21,704 nucleotides of DNA from Pseudomonadota bacterium. Lineage in GTDB: Bacteria > Pseudomonadota > Gammaproteobacteria > Steroidobacterales > Steroidobacteraceae. Positions 1-8,168 of this stretch are shown one piece after another. How positions within the stretch are numbered: position 1 is the stretch's first letter; each line of letters starts with the position of its first letter. Below the pieces are notes generated by a model. The model saw only the letters and a list, made by a program, of their open reading frames with translations. It was not told the DNA's origin and ran no database searches. The DNA lies in the NCBI GenBank assembly GCA_023433515.1, contig JAEZCN010000106.1, forward strand, positions 1 to 21,704, given 5' to 3'. The position numbers and the translations under genes are program-made.

Positions 1-247
1 GCATCGCGCCGCGAATGCGGATGCCGGCGTAGGTCTCGAAACTCGCCCCACGTCCGGTCGAATAGTTGGAGGCGGCCTCCAGCAGGCCGAGCATCCCGGC
101 CTGGATCAGATCGTCCACCTCGACCGAGGCCGGCAGGCGGCCCGCGAGGTGATATGCAATGCGCTTCACCAGCTCGGCATGGCGCATGACCAGCTGCTCG
201 GTCTCCCGGGCGCTGGCGCGCTGGCTGTAAGCGCTCACTCCGCTCAT
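1..247 (-). CDS. fliA: Flagellar sigma-28 factor FliA, N-terminal part (runs off the left edge)
   Basis: RNA polymerase sigma factor for late flagellar and chemotaxis genes. Only the first 82 codons are in the window and the rest lies beyond position 1. The visible protein starts MSGVSAYSQR and carries the typical region 1.2/2.1 pattern: LVMRHAELVKRIAYHLAGRLP, then VEVDDLIQAGMLGLLEAA, then GASFETYAGIRIRGAM. The ATG overlaps the flhG stop by the 4-bp ATGA arrangement, so it is translationally coupled to flhG and probably transcribed in the fliL-to-fliA unit. A sigma-28 promoter match before fliS (20337-20363) is a likely target of this protein. The assignment is firm for a sigma-70 family factor. 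The FliA identity rests on this pattern and on position after flhG, as in Pseudomonas. Confidence 0.95.
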   Translation of the reverse strand, partial: MSGVSAYSQRASARETEQLVMRHAELVKRIAYHLAGRLPASVEVDDLIQAGMLGLLEAASNYSTGRGASFETYAGIRIRGAM

Positions 248-1107
248 CGAACCACCTCGAGGCGCACCGACGGACGCCGTATCAGTCGCTCGACGAAGAA
301 CTCCACGTTGCCCCTGGGCCCTTCGGCTACTGGCCACATATCGGCCCGCAATGCGAGCGTCTTGAGCGCCATGCTGGCCGGGCACGACGGATACGCGGTC
401 ACAACGGGACGCTGTTCACGGATCGCGCGACGCAGGAACGCGTCCTCGGGAATCTCGCCGACATAATCCAGCTCGACTTCGAGGAATCGCATCGCGACCC
501 GCTCGAATCTCTGGAACAGGGACTGCCCTAGTCCCTTCCCGCGCGACTGGTTCACGACCACGCGGAATTTCTTCACGCCGTGATCGCGGCTCAATAGTTT
601 GATCAACGCGTAGGCGTCGGTCAGCGAGGCGGGCTCGTCGCACAACACGACCAGCACCTGCTGCGCCGCCTGCGAGAACTGCAGCACCGAACCCGAGATG
701 CCGGCGGCGGTATCCACCACCAGCGTATCGAGCCGGGTAGATAGGTCGCCGAACGCGCGCACCAGGCCCAGGTGGGTCATCGTGTCGAGCTCGGCGAGCT
801 GCGCGATGCCGGAGGCGGCGGGCACGATCTTGAATCCCTGCGGCGCGTCGATGATCACTTCCTCGAGCGTGCAGGTTCCGGCCAGCACGTCCGCGAGCGT
901 GAGTCGCGGCGTGAGACCCAGGAATACATCCACGTTGGCGAGACCGAGGTCGCCGTCGAGCAACATGACCTGCTTGCCGCGCGAGGCCAGCGATGCCGCG
1001 AGATTCACCGCGACGGTGGTCTTGCCCACGCCGCCCTTGCCACCGGTGACCGCGATCACCTGCACCGGATGATGATTCACGGGAACGGGCTTACTGCTTC
1101 CGGCCAT
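244..1107 (-). CDS. flhG: FlhG/FleN, MinD-like ATPase that limits flagellar number
   Basis: P-loop ATPase of the MinD/ParA group, 287 residues. With FlhF it controls number and placement of polar flagella, and in Pseudomonas FleN also restrains FleQ. The deviant Walker A GGKGGVGKT is at residues 22-30, followed by LLDGDLGLANVDVFLGLTP and VVDTAAGISGSVL (Walker B region) and CDEPASLTDAYALIKLL. The C-terminal RGNVEFFVERL is typical of FleN. The ATG at 1107 has a good ribosome site (AGGAG, 6 nt upstream spacing). From this start there is only a short N-terminal leader before the P-loop, with no DQAxxLR motif. The gene overlaps flhF by 17 bp and fliA by 4 bp. Full length for the FleN type. Confidence 0.96.
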   Translation of the reverse strand: MAGSSKPVPVNHHPVQVIAVTGGKGGVGKTTVAVNLAASLASRGKQVMLLDGDLGLANVDVFLGLTPRLTLADVLAGTCTLEEVIIDAPQGFKIVPAASGIAQLAELDTMTHLGLVRAFGDLSTRLDTLVVDTAAGISGSVLQFSQAAQQVLVVLCDEPASLTDAYALIKLLSRDHGVKKFRVVVNQSRGKGLGQSLFQRFERVAMRFLEVELDYVGEIPEDAFLRRAIREQRPVVTAYPSCPASMALKTLALRADMWPVAEGPRGNVEFFVERLIRRPSVRLEVVR

Positions 1108-2395
1108 TCGCCGCTCCTGCCATTCGTCTCTGCATGACTTCGTCGTCCGCCGTCGCGCCGTTGTGGCTCGCGATCTCGACCGCGCGGCTCACGAGCCCGT
1201 GGGCGCGCGCCGGCTCCAGGTCTTCGGGGACGCGCTGGCCGTCGCTGATGTACGCGGCCGCGAGCTTGTGGCGCACGAGCGCCGAGATGACGCCGCCGAG
1301 GCTGACCGCCTCGTCGACCTTGGTGATGACACAGGCCGTGGGCTTGGCGAGCGCGAAGCGCTGCACGACCTCGTCGATCGCGCCTGTTTGGGTGCTCGCG
1401 GGCAACACGAGCGAGGTCTCGACGCTGGCCTGCATGTTCTGCAGCAGCCGCAGCTGGCGGGCCAGCTCCGGATCGCGCGGACTCGCGCCCGCGGTGTCGA
1501 TCATCACGAACTTGCAGTGGCGCAGCTCGTAGAGCAGCTCGGGCAGCTCGCTGATGTCGAAGGCGTTGTGCGTCGTGACGCCGAGCAGGCGTCCGAGCGT
1601 GTGCATCTGTTCGTGCGCGCCGATGCGCACCGAGTCGGCCGAGATCATCGCGACCTTGCGCGGACCGTGGCGCAGCACCCAGCGCGCCGCGAGCTTGGCG
1701 AGCAACGTCGTCTTGCCGGCGCCCGCGGGGCCGGCGAACGCGACGACGCCGCCCTTCTCGAGCCAGCGGTCGCCCGTCGTCTGGATCGTGCGCGCGATGG
1801 TCGCGAGCGCGAAGCGGCGTGCCGCCGCGAAGCTGAGCTCCGTCGGAATCTTGCGCACGAGGGAGTTCGCGAGGTCCTGCGTGATGCCGAGCTGCGCGAG
1901 CTCCTTGAGCATCGCGGCCTGGATGGGCGAACGGCGCGAGAGGTCGTTCCAGGCGAGCGTCGCGAGCTGGGCTTCCAGCATGCGGCGCATGTTCTTCATT
2001 TCATCGGCGAGCACTTCGGGGCTCGCGCCCGCGGTGTGCGGGACCGCCGGCGCGGGGCTGGCCGCCACGGGGGCAATCTGCTCGGAAATCTGCAAGGACG
2101 CGCGCCGCGTGCGCGCGGCCTCGTTGCCGCGAATGTCCGCCACGCTGGCGGCGCTCTCGACGCGCGGCGCATCGAGCCGCTGCAGCGCTTCGGAGTGCGC
2201 GGCGTGCACGCGCGGCACGGCGGCCGGCGGCGCGGCCTCGATCGCGCGCGCGACGTCGAAATCCATCGCGGCCACGACTTCCACTTCGCTGCCGACCCGG
2301 CCCGACGAGAGGATCACCGCGTCGGGACCCAGCGCTTCGCGCACCTGGGCGAGCGCGGAGCGCATGTCTTTCGCGACGTATCTCTGAATCTTCAT
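1091..2395 (-). CDS. flhF: FlhF, SRP-type GTPase for polar flagellum placement
   Basis: Signal-recognition-particle-like GTPase that recruits early flagellar parts to the cell pole; 434 residues, close to the Pseudomonas length. The N-terminal B domain starts MKIQRYVAKDMRSALAQVRE, followed by an Ala/Pro-rich linker (about residues 50-125) that varies in this family. The NG domain follows: G1 loop GPAGAGKT at 222-229, G2 region SADSVRIGAHEQ at about 252-263, G3 DTAG at 300-303, and G4 TKVDE at 358-362, where many relatives have TKLD. Start ATG 2395 has AAGGA about 8 nt upstream in the 20-bp gap after flhA. Its partner FlhG follows directly. Confidence 0.96.
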   Translation of the reverse strand: MKIQRYVAKDMRSALAQVREALGPDAVILSSGRVGSEVEVVAAMDFDVARAIEAAPPAAVPRVHAAHSEALQRLDAPRVESAASVADIRGNEAARTRRASLQISEQIAPVAASPAPAVPHTAGASPEVLADEMKNMRRMLEAQLATLAWNDLSRRSPIQAAMLKELAQLGITQDLANSLVRKIPTELSFAAARRFALATIARTIQTTGDRWLEKGGVVAFAGPAGAGKTTLLAKLAARWVLRHGPRKVAMISADSVRIGAHEQMHTLGRLLGVTTHNAFDISELPELLYELRHCKFVMIDTAGASPRDPELARQLRLLQNMQASVETSLVLPASTQTGAIDEVVQRFALAKPTACVITKVDEAVSLGGVISALVRHKLAAAYISDGQRVPEDLEPARAHGLVSRAVEIASHNGATADDEVMQRRMAGAANGRKQ

Positions 2396-2415
2396 GTGTC
2401 AGATCCTTCGTTCAT

Positions 2416-4509
2416 TCATCGGCCGCCAACCGCGGTGACCATTCGCACCTTCCGGTTGTCGGGCAGCTCGTTCCAGGCCAGCACGTGCAATCCCGGGACG
2501 CTCACCCGGAAAAACCGCGCCAGTGCCGCGCGCAGCGCGGGCGGCGTCAGCAACACCGCCGGCTCTCCGCCACGTTCTTGACGCTGTGCGGCCTCCTGCA
2601 GACTTCGTTGCAAACGGTCTGCCAGCCCAGGCTCGAGGCCAGGACTTGCCGCCGGATTTGCGAGCCCGTTCGTGAGCAGGCGCTCCAGGTCCGGTTCGAG
2701 GGTGATGACGGGCAGTTCTTCGGCGAGGCCGACGATGTCCTGGACGATCTGGCGACCCAGGGCAACCCTGACCTGCGCGATCAGCGCCTGCGTGTCCTGC
2801 GTGCGCGGACCGGCCTCCGCCAATGCTTCGACGATCGCGCGGACGTTGCGGATCGGGACACGTTCGGCCAGCAGGCCCTGCATGACGCGCACGACGGTCG
2901 CGAGCGGCAGCACCTTGGGTACCAGTTCCTCGACCAGCTTGGGCGAGGTCTTCGAAAGGTTCTTGAGGAGCTGCTCGGCTTCTTCGTGACCGAACAACTC
3001 GTGCGCGTGCGTCTGGACCAGGTGCGACAGGTGCGTCGCGATGACCGTCGCGGCGTCGACCACCGTGTATCCGAGCGACTGCGCGTGTTCGCGCAGCGAC
3101 GGCTCTATCCACACCGCTTCCATGCCGAAGGCCGGATCGCGCGTCGGCAGGCCGTTGACGGGACCGAACACGCGGCCGGGATTGATCGCCAGTTCGCGGT
3201 CGGGATGCACGACGCTTTCGCCGATAGCTACCCCCGCGAGCCGTATGCGGTACGCGTTGGGTCCCAGTTCCAGGTTGTCACGGATGTGCACGGGCTGCAC
3301 GAGGAAGCCGAGCTCCTGCGTGAGTTTGCGGCGGATGCCGCGGATGCGGGCCAGCAGGTCGCCGCCCTTGGTTCTATCCACCAGCGGCACGAGCCGATAA
3401 CCGACCTCGAGGCCGACGACGTCGACGGGACGCACGTCCTCCCAGGACAGCTCCTGGTTCTCCGGCGTGGGCGACGGCGGCGGTTCGGGCGGCGCGGCCT
3501 CCTCGATGGCCTGCGCCCGCTTGCGTTTCTGCGTGATGCGCCACGCGGCCCATCCGCAGAGGGCGGCCATCGACAGGAACGCGAGATTCGGCATGCCGGG
3601 GATCACGCCCATCACACCGAGCACACCGGCCGCGACGCCGAGCGCCTTCGGCTGGCCGAACAACTGTTTGCCGAGCTCCTGGCCGACGTCCTGCTCGCGC
3701 GAGATGCGCGTGACGATGATGGCCACCGCGACCGACAGCAGCAGCCCGGGAATCTGCGCCACGAGGCCGTCGCCGATGGTCAGCAAGGTGTACGTGCGCG
3801 CGGCGTCACCCACCGGCAGGCCGTGCATCATCGTGCCGATCAGCAATCCGCCGACGATGTTGATGATCAGGATCAGGATGCCCGCGATCGCGTCGCCGCG
3901 GACGAACTTGCTCGCGCCGTCCATCGAGCCGTAGAAGTCGGATTCGGCGCGCACTTCGGCGCGACGGTCGCGCGCCTGTTCCTGCGTGAGGACGCCCGCG
4001 TTGAGGTCGGCGTCGATCGCCATCTGCTTGCCGGGCATCGCATCCAACGCGAAGCGCGCGGACACTTCCGAGACGCGGCCGGCGCCCTTCGTCACGACGA
4101 CGAAGTTGATGATCGTGAGGATGCCGAACACCACCACGCCGACGGCGTAGTTGCCACCGATCACGAACTCGCCGAAGGCCGCGATCACCTTGCCCGCGGC
4201 GTGTGTGCCTTCGTGGCCGTGCATGAGCACCACGCGCGTCGAGGCGACGTTGAGCGCGAGGCGCAGGATCGTCACGAGCAGCAGCACGGTCGGGAAGATC
4301 GCGAACTCGAGCGGGCGCGCGACCTGGAACACGGCCATCACGATGATGAGCGACAGCGCGATGTTGAACGTGAACAACACGTCCAGCATCAACGGCGGCA
4401 GCGGCAGGATCATCATCGCGAGGATCGCGATGAGACCGACCGGCACGCCGATGCCGATGCGCATCAATGCGCTGAATCCCGAGCCTGCGTTGTCGTTGGC
4501 GATGGCCAT
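2416..4509 (-). CDS. flhA: FlhA, export gate protein of the flagellar type III secretion system
   Basis: Inner-membrane export gate protein, 697 residues, the normal family length. The N-terminal half has multiple hydrophobic segments (about residues 17-45, 47-67, 70-90, 112-140, 206-230, 245-265 and 285-315). Between them is the conserved FHIPEP signature region starting TKGAGRVSEVSARFALDAMPG at about 140, with IDADLNAG. The soluble C-terminal domain (about 345-697), which docks chaperone-substrate complexes, starts after a charged Pro-rich linker. The ATG lies 3 bp after the flhB stop (TAA CAC ATG), so coupling to flhB is likely. No promoter was seen in front of it, unlike the Pseudomonas arrangement where flhA has its own. 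Confidence 0.98.
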   Translation of the reverse strand: MAIANDNAGSGFSALMRIGIGVPVGLIAILAMMILPLPPLMLDVLFTFNIALSLIIVMAVFQVARPLEFAIFPTVLLLVTILRLALNVASTRVVLMHGHEGTHAAGKVIAAFGEFVIGGNYAVGVVVFGILTIINFVVVTKGAGRVSEVSARFALDAMPGKQMAIDADLNAGVLTQEQARDRRAEVRAESDFYGSMDGASKFVRGDAIAGILILIINIVGGLLIGTMMHGLPVGDAARTYTLLTIGDGLVAQIPGLLLSVAVAIIVTRISREQDVGQELGKQLFGQPKALGVAAGVLGVMGVIPGMPNLAFLSMAALCGWAAWRITQKRKRAQAIEEAAPPEPPPSPTPENQELSWEDVRPVDVVGLEVGYRLVPLVDRTKGGDLLARIRGIRRKLTQELGFLVQPVHIRDNLELGPNAYRIRLAGVAIGESVVHPDRELAINPGRVFGPVNGLPTRDPAFGMEAVWIEPSLREHAQSLGYTVVDAATVIATHLSHLVQTHAHELFGHEEAEQLLKNLSKTSPKLVEELVPKVLPLATVVRVMQGLLAERVPIRNVRAIVEALAEAGPRTQDTQALIAQVRVALGRQIVQDIVGLAEELPVITLEPDLERLLTNGLANPAASPGLEPGLADRLQRSLQEAAQRQERGGEPAVLLTPPALRAALARFFRVSVPGLHVLAWNELPDNRKVRMVTAVGGR

Positions 4510-4512
4510 GTG

Positions 4513-5613
4513 TTACTGGATGGTTGGGGGCGGCGGCGGAGAAACCCCGCGCTCGCGGGCGGCGCGTAGCTGGAACACGTACGTGAGAACCTGGGCGACG
4601 GCGACGTAGAGCGCGGCCGGCACTTCGCGGCCGATGTCCACGCTCTTGTGCAGCGCGCGCGCCAGCGGCGGCGCCTCGACGATCGCCACGCCGTTCTCGG
4701 TGGCGATCTCGCGGATCTTGAGCGCGAGCAGGTCGGTGCCCTTCGCGACCACGATGGGCGCGCGCATCTTCGACTCGTCGTAACGCAGCGCGACCGCGAA
4801 GTGCGTCGGGTTGGTCACGACGACGTCGGCGGTCGGCACTTCCTGCAGCATGCGGCCACGCGACAGCGCGCGTTGCGCCTCGCGGATGCGGCCGCGCGTT
4901 TCGGGAGAACCTTCGCTCTCCTTGTATTCACGGCGCACTTCCTCGCGCGTCATCTTCAGCTCCTTGGCGTGCTGCCAGAGCTGGAACGGCACGTCGACCG
5001 CCGCGATGATCGCGAGGCCGCAGACCAGAACGAGCAGCGAATACGCGGCCAGCGAGGCCGCGTGTCCGATCGCGGCATTGACCGGCTCCGCGGACAGGCT
5101 CATGAGTTCCGGCGCCAGGCCGTTCAGCAGCAACCAGGCGATGACCCCGACGACGCAGACCTTGGCGATGCCCTTGCACAGATCGACCAGGCCGCGCGCC
5201 GAGAACATGCGGCCGAAACCTTTCGCGGGACTCAGCCGGCCGAACTGCGGCACGAGCGCCTGGCCCGAGAGATTCCAGCCGCCGATCGCGAGCGGCGCCG
5301 CGAGCGCGGCGACGAACGTGGCGCCGAGAATCGGCAGGATCATCCACAACGCACGCGAACCTGCGTTCGTCAGCGACGGCCAGATGGCGTCGTTCGACAT
5401 CGCCTGCGCGGGGGTCAGGCTGAGCGAATCGTGCATGAATTCGGCGAACTGACCGGTGGCCATGCCACCGAGCGTGTAGATAGCCGTCGCGGCCGCGATG
5501 CACACCGTCGCCATCGAAAGCTCGGCCGAGCGCGGCACCTGGCCTTTCTTGCGCGCCTCCTCGAGGCGCTTCGGTGTCGCTCGTTCCGTGCGTTCCTGGT
5601 CGTTCTCGGCCAT
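4513..5613 (-). CDS. flhB: FlhB, export switch protein with NPTH autocleavage site
   Basis: Membrane component of the flagellar export apparatus that switches substrate class from hook to filament after self-cleavage. 366 residues. The N-terminus is characteristic (ERTERATPKRLEEARKKGQV), followed by four hydrophobic segments (about 34-55, 90-112, 150-170, 187-205). The cytoplasmic domain contains the cleavage motif N268-P269-T270-H271, preceded by VVV and followed by FAVALRYDE. The C-terminal tail is short with a run of prolines. The start lies 4 bp after the fliR stop. Its partner in length control is FliK, encoded in the same cluster at 9864-10778. Confidence 0.98.
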   Translation of the reverse strand: MAENDQERTERATPKRLEEARKKGQVPRSAELSMATVCIAAATAIYTLGGMATGQFAEFMHDSLSLTPAQAMSNDAIWPSLTNAGSRALWMILPILGATFVAALAAPLAIGGWNLSGQALVPQFGRLSPAKGFGRMFSARGLVDLCKGIAKVCVVGVIAWLLLNGLAPELMSLSAEPVNAAIGHAASLAAYSLLVLVCGLAIIAAVDVPFQLWQHAKELKMTREEVRREYKESEGSPETRGRIREAQRALSRGRMLQEVPTADVVVTNPTHFAVALRYDESKMRAPIVVAKGTDLLALKIREIATENGVAIVEAPPLARALHKSVDIGREVPAALYVAVAQVLTYVFQLRAARERGVSPPPPPTIQ

Positions 5614-5617
5614 GGCG

Positions 5618-6394
5618 TCAGCTCCCGCTCAATCCGCGCAGGAAATCGAAGCCCAGCGACAGAAGTCGCGTGACGCCTTCGACCAGCGGGCCGATACCCG
5701 CGAGGACGATGAGGAGGCCGATGACGAGTGAGAACGGAAAGCCGACGGCGAACAGATTCAGCGCGGGCGCCGCGCGACTCACGACGCCGAACGCGAGGTT
5801 CACGATGAGCAGCGCGGTGATGCCGGGCAACGCGATCGAGATCGCGCCGGCGAACAGCTGGCCGCCCCACAGCACCAGCGCCCACAGCCCTTCCCGGCCG
5901 AAACCGGAGGTGCCGACGGGCATCGTGCCGAATCCATCCACGAGCACCTCGATCAGCGCGAGATGACCGTTCAGCGCGAGGAACACGAGCGTCGCGAGGA
6001 TGATGTAGATCTGGCCGAGCGCGGCCGTGCTGCTGCCGCGCAGCGGATCCACGTTGAACGCGAACGACAGGCCCATGCTGTTCGCGAGCAGCTGGCCCGC
6101 GAGCCCGAGCGCGTCGAACACGATCTGCAGCGCGAAGCCGAGTGCGATGCCGATCAGCAGCTGCTGCGCGACGACGACGAGGCCCTGCGCGGAAAATGGC
6201 GTGATGCCGGTGGCCGGCATCAGCGGCACGACGAGCGCGGTCAGCGCTGCCGCCAGCAGGATGCGGGTGCGCGCCGGCACGAAGCGCGCGCCGAACATCG
6301 GCGCGACCATGAGACAGGCGCCGATGCGCGCGAACGGGAAGAACGCGTTCGCGACCCACGCCTCGAGCTGACCGATTGTGAGCGCGATCGCCAC
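5618..6394 (-). CDS. fliR: FliR, export gate membrane protein
   Basis: Integral membrane part of the FliPQR export gate, 258 residues, the usual length. It has about six hydrophobic segments, including the N-terminal LEAWVANAFFPFARIGACLMVAP and the central LLIGIALGFALQIVFDA, and the conserved region GLAGQLLANSMGLSFAFNVDP. The start codon is GTG at 6394, with a weak GGA about 8 nt upstream and no better ATG nearby. It starts 4 bp after the fliQ stop and ends 4 bp before flhB, consistent with a translationally coupled fliOPQR-flhBA block. Confidence 0.97.
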   Translation of the reverse strand: MAIALTIGQLEAWVANAFFPFARIGACLMVAPMFGARFVPARTRILLAAALTALVVPLMPATGITPFSAQGLVVVAQQLLIGIALGFALQIVFDALGLAGQLLANSMGLSFAFNVDPLRGSSTAALGQIYIILATLVFLALNGHLALIEVLVDGFGTMPVGTSGFGREGLWALVLWGGQLFAGAISIALPGITALLIVNLAFGVVSRAAPALNLFAVGFPFSLVIGLLIVLAGIGPLVEGVTRLLSLGFDFLRGLSGS

Positions 6395-6398
6395 GGTT

Positions 6399-6668
6399 CT
6401 ATCCGATCATCCCGGGAATGTTCGTGATCAGGTTGCGCGTGTATTCGACCAGCTGGCGCAGCATCCATGGCCCGGTGATCGCGAGCACCGCGGCCATGGC
6501 CAGTAGTTTGGGGATGAACGACAGCGTCATCTCGTTGATCTGCGTCGCGGCCTGGAAGATGCCGACGATGAGACCGACCGCGAGCGCGGTCAGCAGCAGC
6601 GGCGCGGCCAGCGTGACGGTCAATTCGAGCGCATGGCGGCCCACGGTTACGACGGTTTCGGGAGTCAA
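6399..6668 (-). CDS. fliQ: FliQ, small export gate membrane protein
   Basis: Two-helix membrane protein of the FliPQR gate, 89 residues, full length. Hydrophobic helices lie at about residues 17-40 and 53-72, and the connecting segment GIFQAATQINEMTLSFIPK is the family hallmark. The start codon is TTG at 6668, supported by a good GAGAGG ribosome site about 8 nt upstream in the 15-bp gap after fliP and by the normal family N-terminus. A rare TTG start may set a low translation rate for this gene. Confidence 0.97.
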   Translation of the reverse strand: MTPETVVTVGRHALELTVTLAAPLLLTALAVGLIVGIFQAATQINEMTLSFIPKLLAMAAVLAITGPWMLRQLVEYTRNLITNIPGMIG

Positions 6669-6683
6669 GGTAAGACCTCTCTG

Positions 6684-7445
6684 CTACCTGAAAAAGCTCT
6701 GAGCGAGGGTGCCCATGACCAGCGCCCAGCCGTCGACCAGCACGAACAACATGATCTTGAAAGGCAGCGAGATCAGCACCGGCGACAACATCATCATGCC
6801 CATCGACATGAGCACGCTCGCGACCACGAGATCGATGATCACGAACGGGATGAACAGCAGGAAGCCGATCTGGAAAGCGGTCTTGAGCTCGCTCGTGACG
6901 AAGGCCGGCACGAGGATGTTGAGCGGCACGTCTTCGGGTTTCTCGAAACCCTTGCCGCCCGAGATGCGCACGAACGTCGCGATGTCGGATTCGCGCGTCT
7001 GCTCGAGCATGAACGACTTGAGCGGCACGACGGCGCGCTCGAGCGCGACTGTGGTTTCGATGGTGCCCGCCAGATAAGGCTGCGCGGCCTCGGTGTTTAT
7101 CTTCTCGATCACCGGCGCCATGACGAACAAGGTGAGGAACAACGCGAGGCCCACCAGCACCTGGTTGGGCGGCGTCTGGCCCGCGCCGAGCGCCTGGCGC
7201 AGGATCGCGAGCACGATCACGATGCGCGTGAACGCCGTCATCATGAGCACGATGGCGGGCAGCAGCGTCAGCACCGTCATCAGGATCAGGACCTGCAGCG
7301 TCAGCGAATACGTCTGACCACCGCCCGGATTCGTGGTGACGGTGACGGCCGGCAGCGCGCCGCCGCCCGTGGCCGCGGCTTCCGCGATCATCGGCAGGAA
7401 GGCGAGCAGCGGCAGCAGGAACTTCGTGAGCGGACGCGATTTCAT
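6684..7445 (-). CDS. fliP: FliP, export gate membrane protein with cleavable signal peptide
   Basis: Core export gate protein, 253 residues. A probable signal peptide occupies residues 1 to about 24 (positive start, then KFLLPLLAFLPMIAEA), which is usual in Gram-negative FliP. The family blocks follow: TLLPAIVLMMTAFTRIVIVL, LRQALGAGQTPPNQVLVGLAL, LNILVPAFVTSELKTAFQIG, and VLMSMGMMMLSPVLISLPFK. The ATG overlaps the fliO stop by 4 bp (ATGA), and fliQ follows 15 bp downstream. Confidence 0.98.
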   Translation of the reverse strand: MKSRPLTKFLLPLLAFLPMIAEAAATGGGALPAVTVTTNPGGGQTYSLTLQVLILMTVLTLLPAIVLMMTAFTRIVIVLAILRQALGAGQTPPNQVLVGLALFLTLFVMAPVIEKINTEAAQPYLAGTIETTVALERAVVPLKSFMLEQTRESDIATFVRISGGKGFEKPEDVPLNILVPAFVTSELKTAFQIGFLLFIPFVIIDLVVASVLMSMGMMMLSPVLISLPFKIMLFVLVDGWALVMGTLAQSFFR

Positions 7446-7843
7446 CGTCCGGCTCCGCGTTTGCCGAGGCTCTTCATCAGGAGGTCGCGGAAGTCGGGCA
7501 CCGTCGGTGCCTGCCCTTCGGGCGCCGGCGGCGCGGCCGTGTTGGCGCCTACCGGGAAGACATGCAGCGGACTCACGTTGCCCGCGGCGACGCCGACCAG
7601 GATGTCCGTATCGCCCACACGCACGAGCACGAGGCGTTCCTTTGGGCCTACCGCTCGATCACCCAGCAGTTGGATTCGATCGTGCCCTCCACCACCGATG
7701 CGGCGCATGCGCCGGGTCAACCAGGCGAGCAGCGCGATGACCCCGAGCACCAGCAGCAGCGCGAAGGTGACCTCGAGCGTGCCACCCGCGGCGCCGCCAT
7801 GCGCCGCCGCGTTCGGTGCGGCGAAGAGCGTGGGATCCGACAT
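7442..7843 (-). CDS. fliO: FliO, export apparatus assembly protein
   Basis: Small bitopic membrane protein that helps FliP assemble, 133 residues. One hydrophobic helix lies at about residues 22-43 after a short Ala/Gly-rich N-terminus, followed by basic WLTRRMRRIG. The soluble part has the family pattern RIQLLGDRAVGPKERLVLVRV. FliO is poorly conserved, so the call leans on position between fliN and fliP. The ATG directly abuts the fliN stop (TAA ATG), and the stop overlaps fliP by 4 bp. Confidence 0.92.
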   Translation of the reverse strand: MSDPTLFAAPNAAAHGGAAGGTLEVTFALLLVLGVIALLAWLTRRMRRIGGGGHDRIQLLGDRAVGPKERLVLVRVGDTDILVGVAAGNVSPLHVFPVGANTAAPPAPEGQAPTVPDFRDLLMKSLGKRGAGR

Positions 7844-8158
7844 TTACTTGAGCTTGCGGATACGTTCGGCCGGGCTCACGACGTCCGTGATGCGGATGCC
7901 GAACTTCTCGTTGACCACGACCACTTCGCCGTGGGCGACGAGTGTGCCGTTGACGAACACGTCGAGCGGCTCACCGGCCGCGCGGTCGAGTTCGACCACC
8001 GAGCCCTGGTTGAGCTGCAGCAGGTTGCGGATCGGGATGCGCGTGCGGCCGACTTCCATCGACAACGTGACGGGCACGTCGAGGATGACTTCGAGATTGA
8101 CGTCGTTGGCGTCGCCCTCGGCCTGCGGCGCGAGCGCCGCTTCTGATTTCGCGTTCAT
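7844..8158 (-). CDS. fliN: FliN, C-ring switch protein
   Basis: Rotor/switch protein with one SpoA (surface presentation of antigens) domain, 104 residues. After a 20-residue variable N-terminus comes VNLEVILDVPVTLSMEVGRTR, then NLLQLNQGSVVELDRAAGEPLDVFVNG and LVAHGEVVVVNEKFGIRITDVVSP, all canonical. It forms the lower C-ring with FliM and contacts FliH. It starts 10 bp after the fliM stop. Confidence 0.97.
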   Translation of the reverse strand: MNAKSEAALAPQAEGDANDVNLEVILDVPVTLSMEVGRTRIPIRNLLQLNQGSVVELDRAAGEPLDVFVNGTLVAHGEVVVVNEKFGIRITDVVSPAERIRKLK

Positions 8159-8168
8159 GAAGATTCCT

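Noticed and set aside
2399..3112. Minus-strand open frame inside the flhA 3' end
   Set aside because: It is flhA read in another frame, Arg/Gly rich with no family features.
2485..4569. Plus-strand open frame of 694 codons opposite flhA
   Set aside because: Composition typical of an antisense shadow (His/Arg/Asp rich); flhA is full length and canonical on the minus strand.
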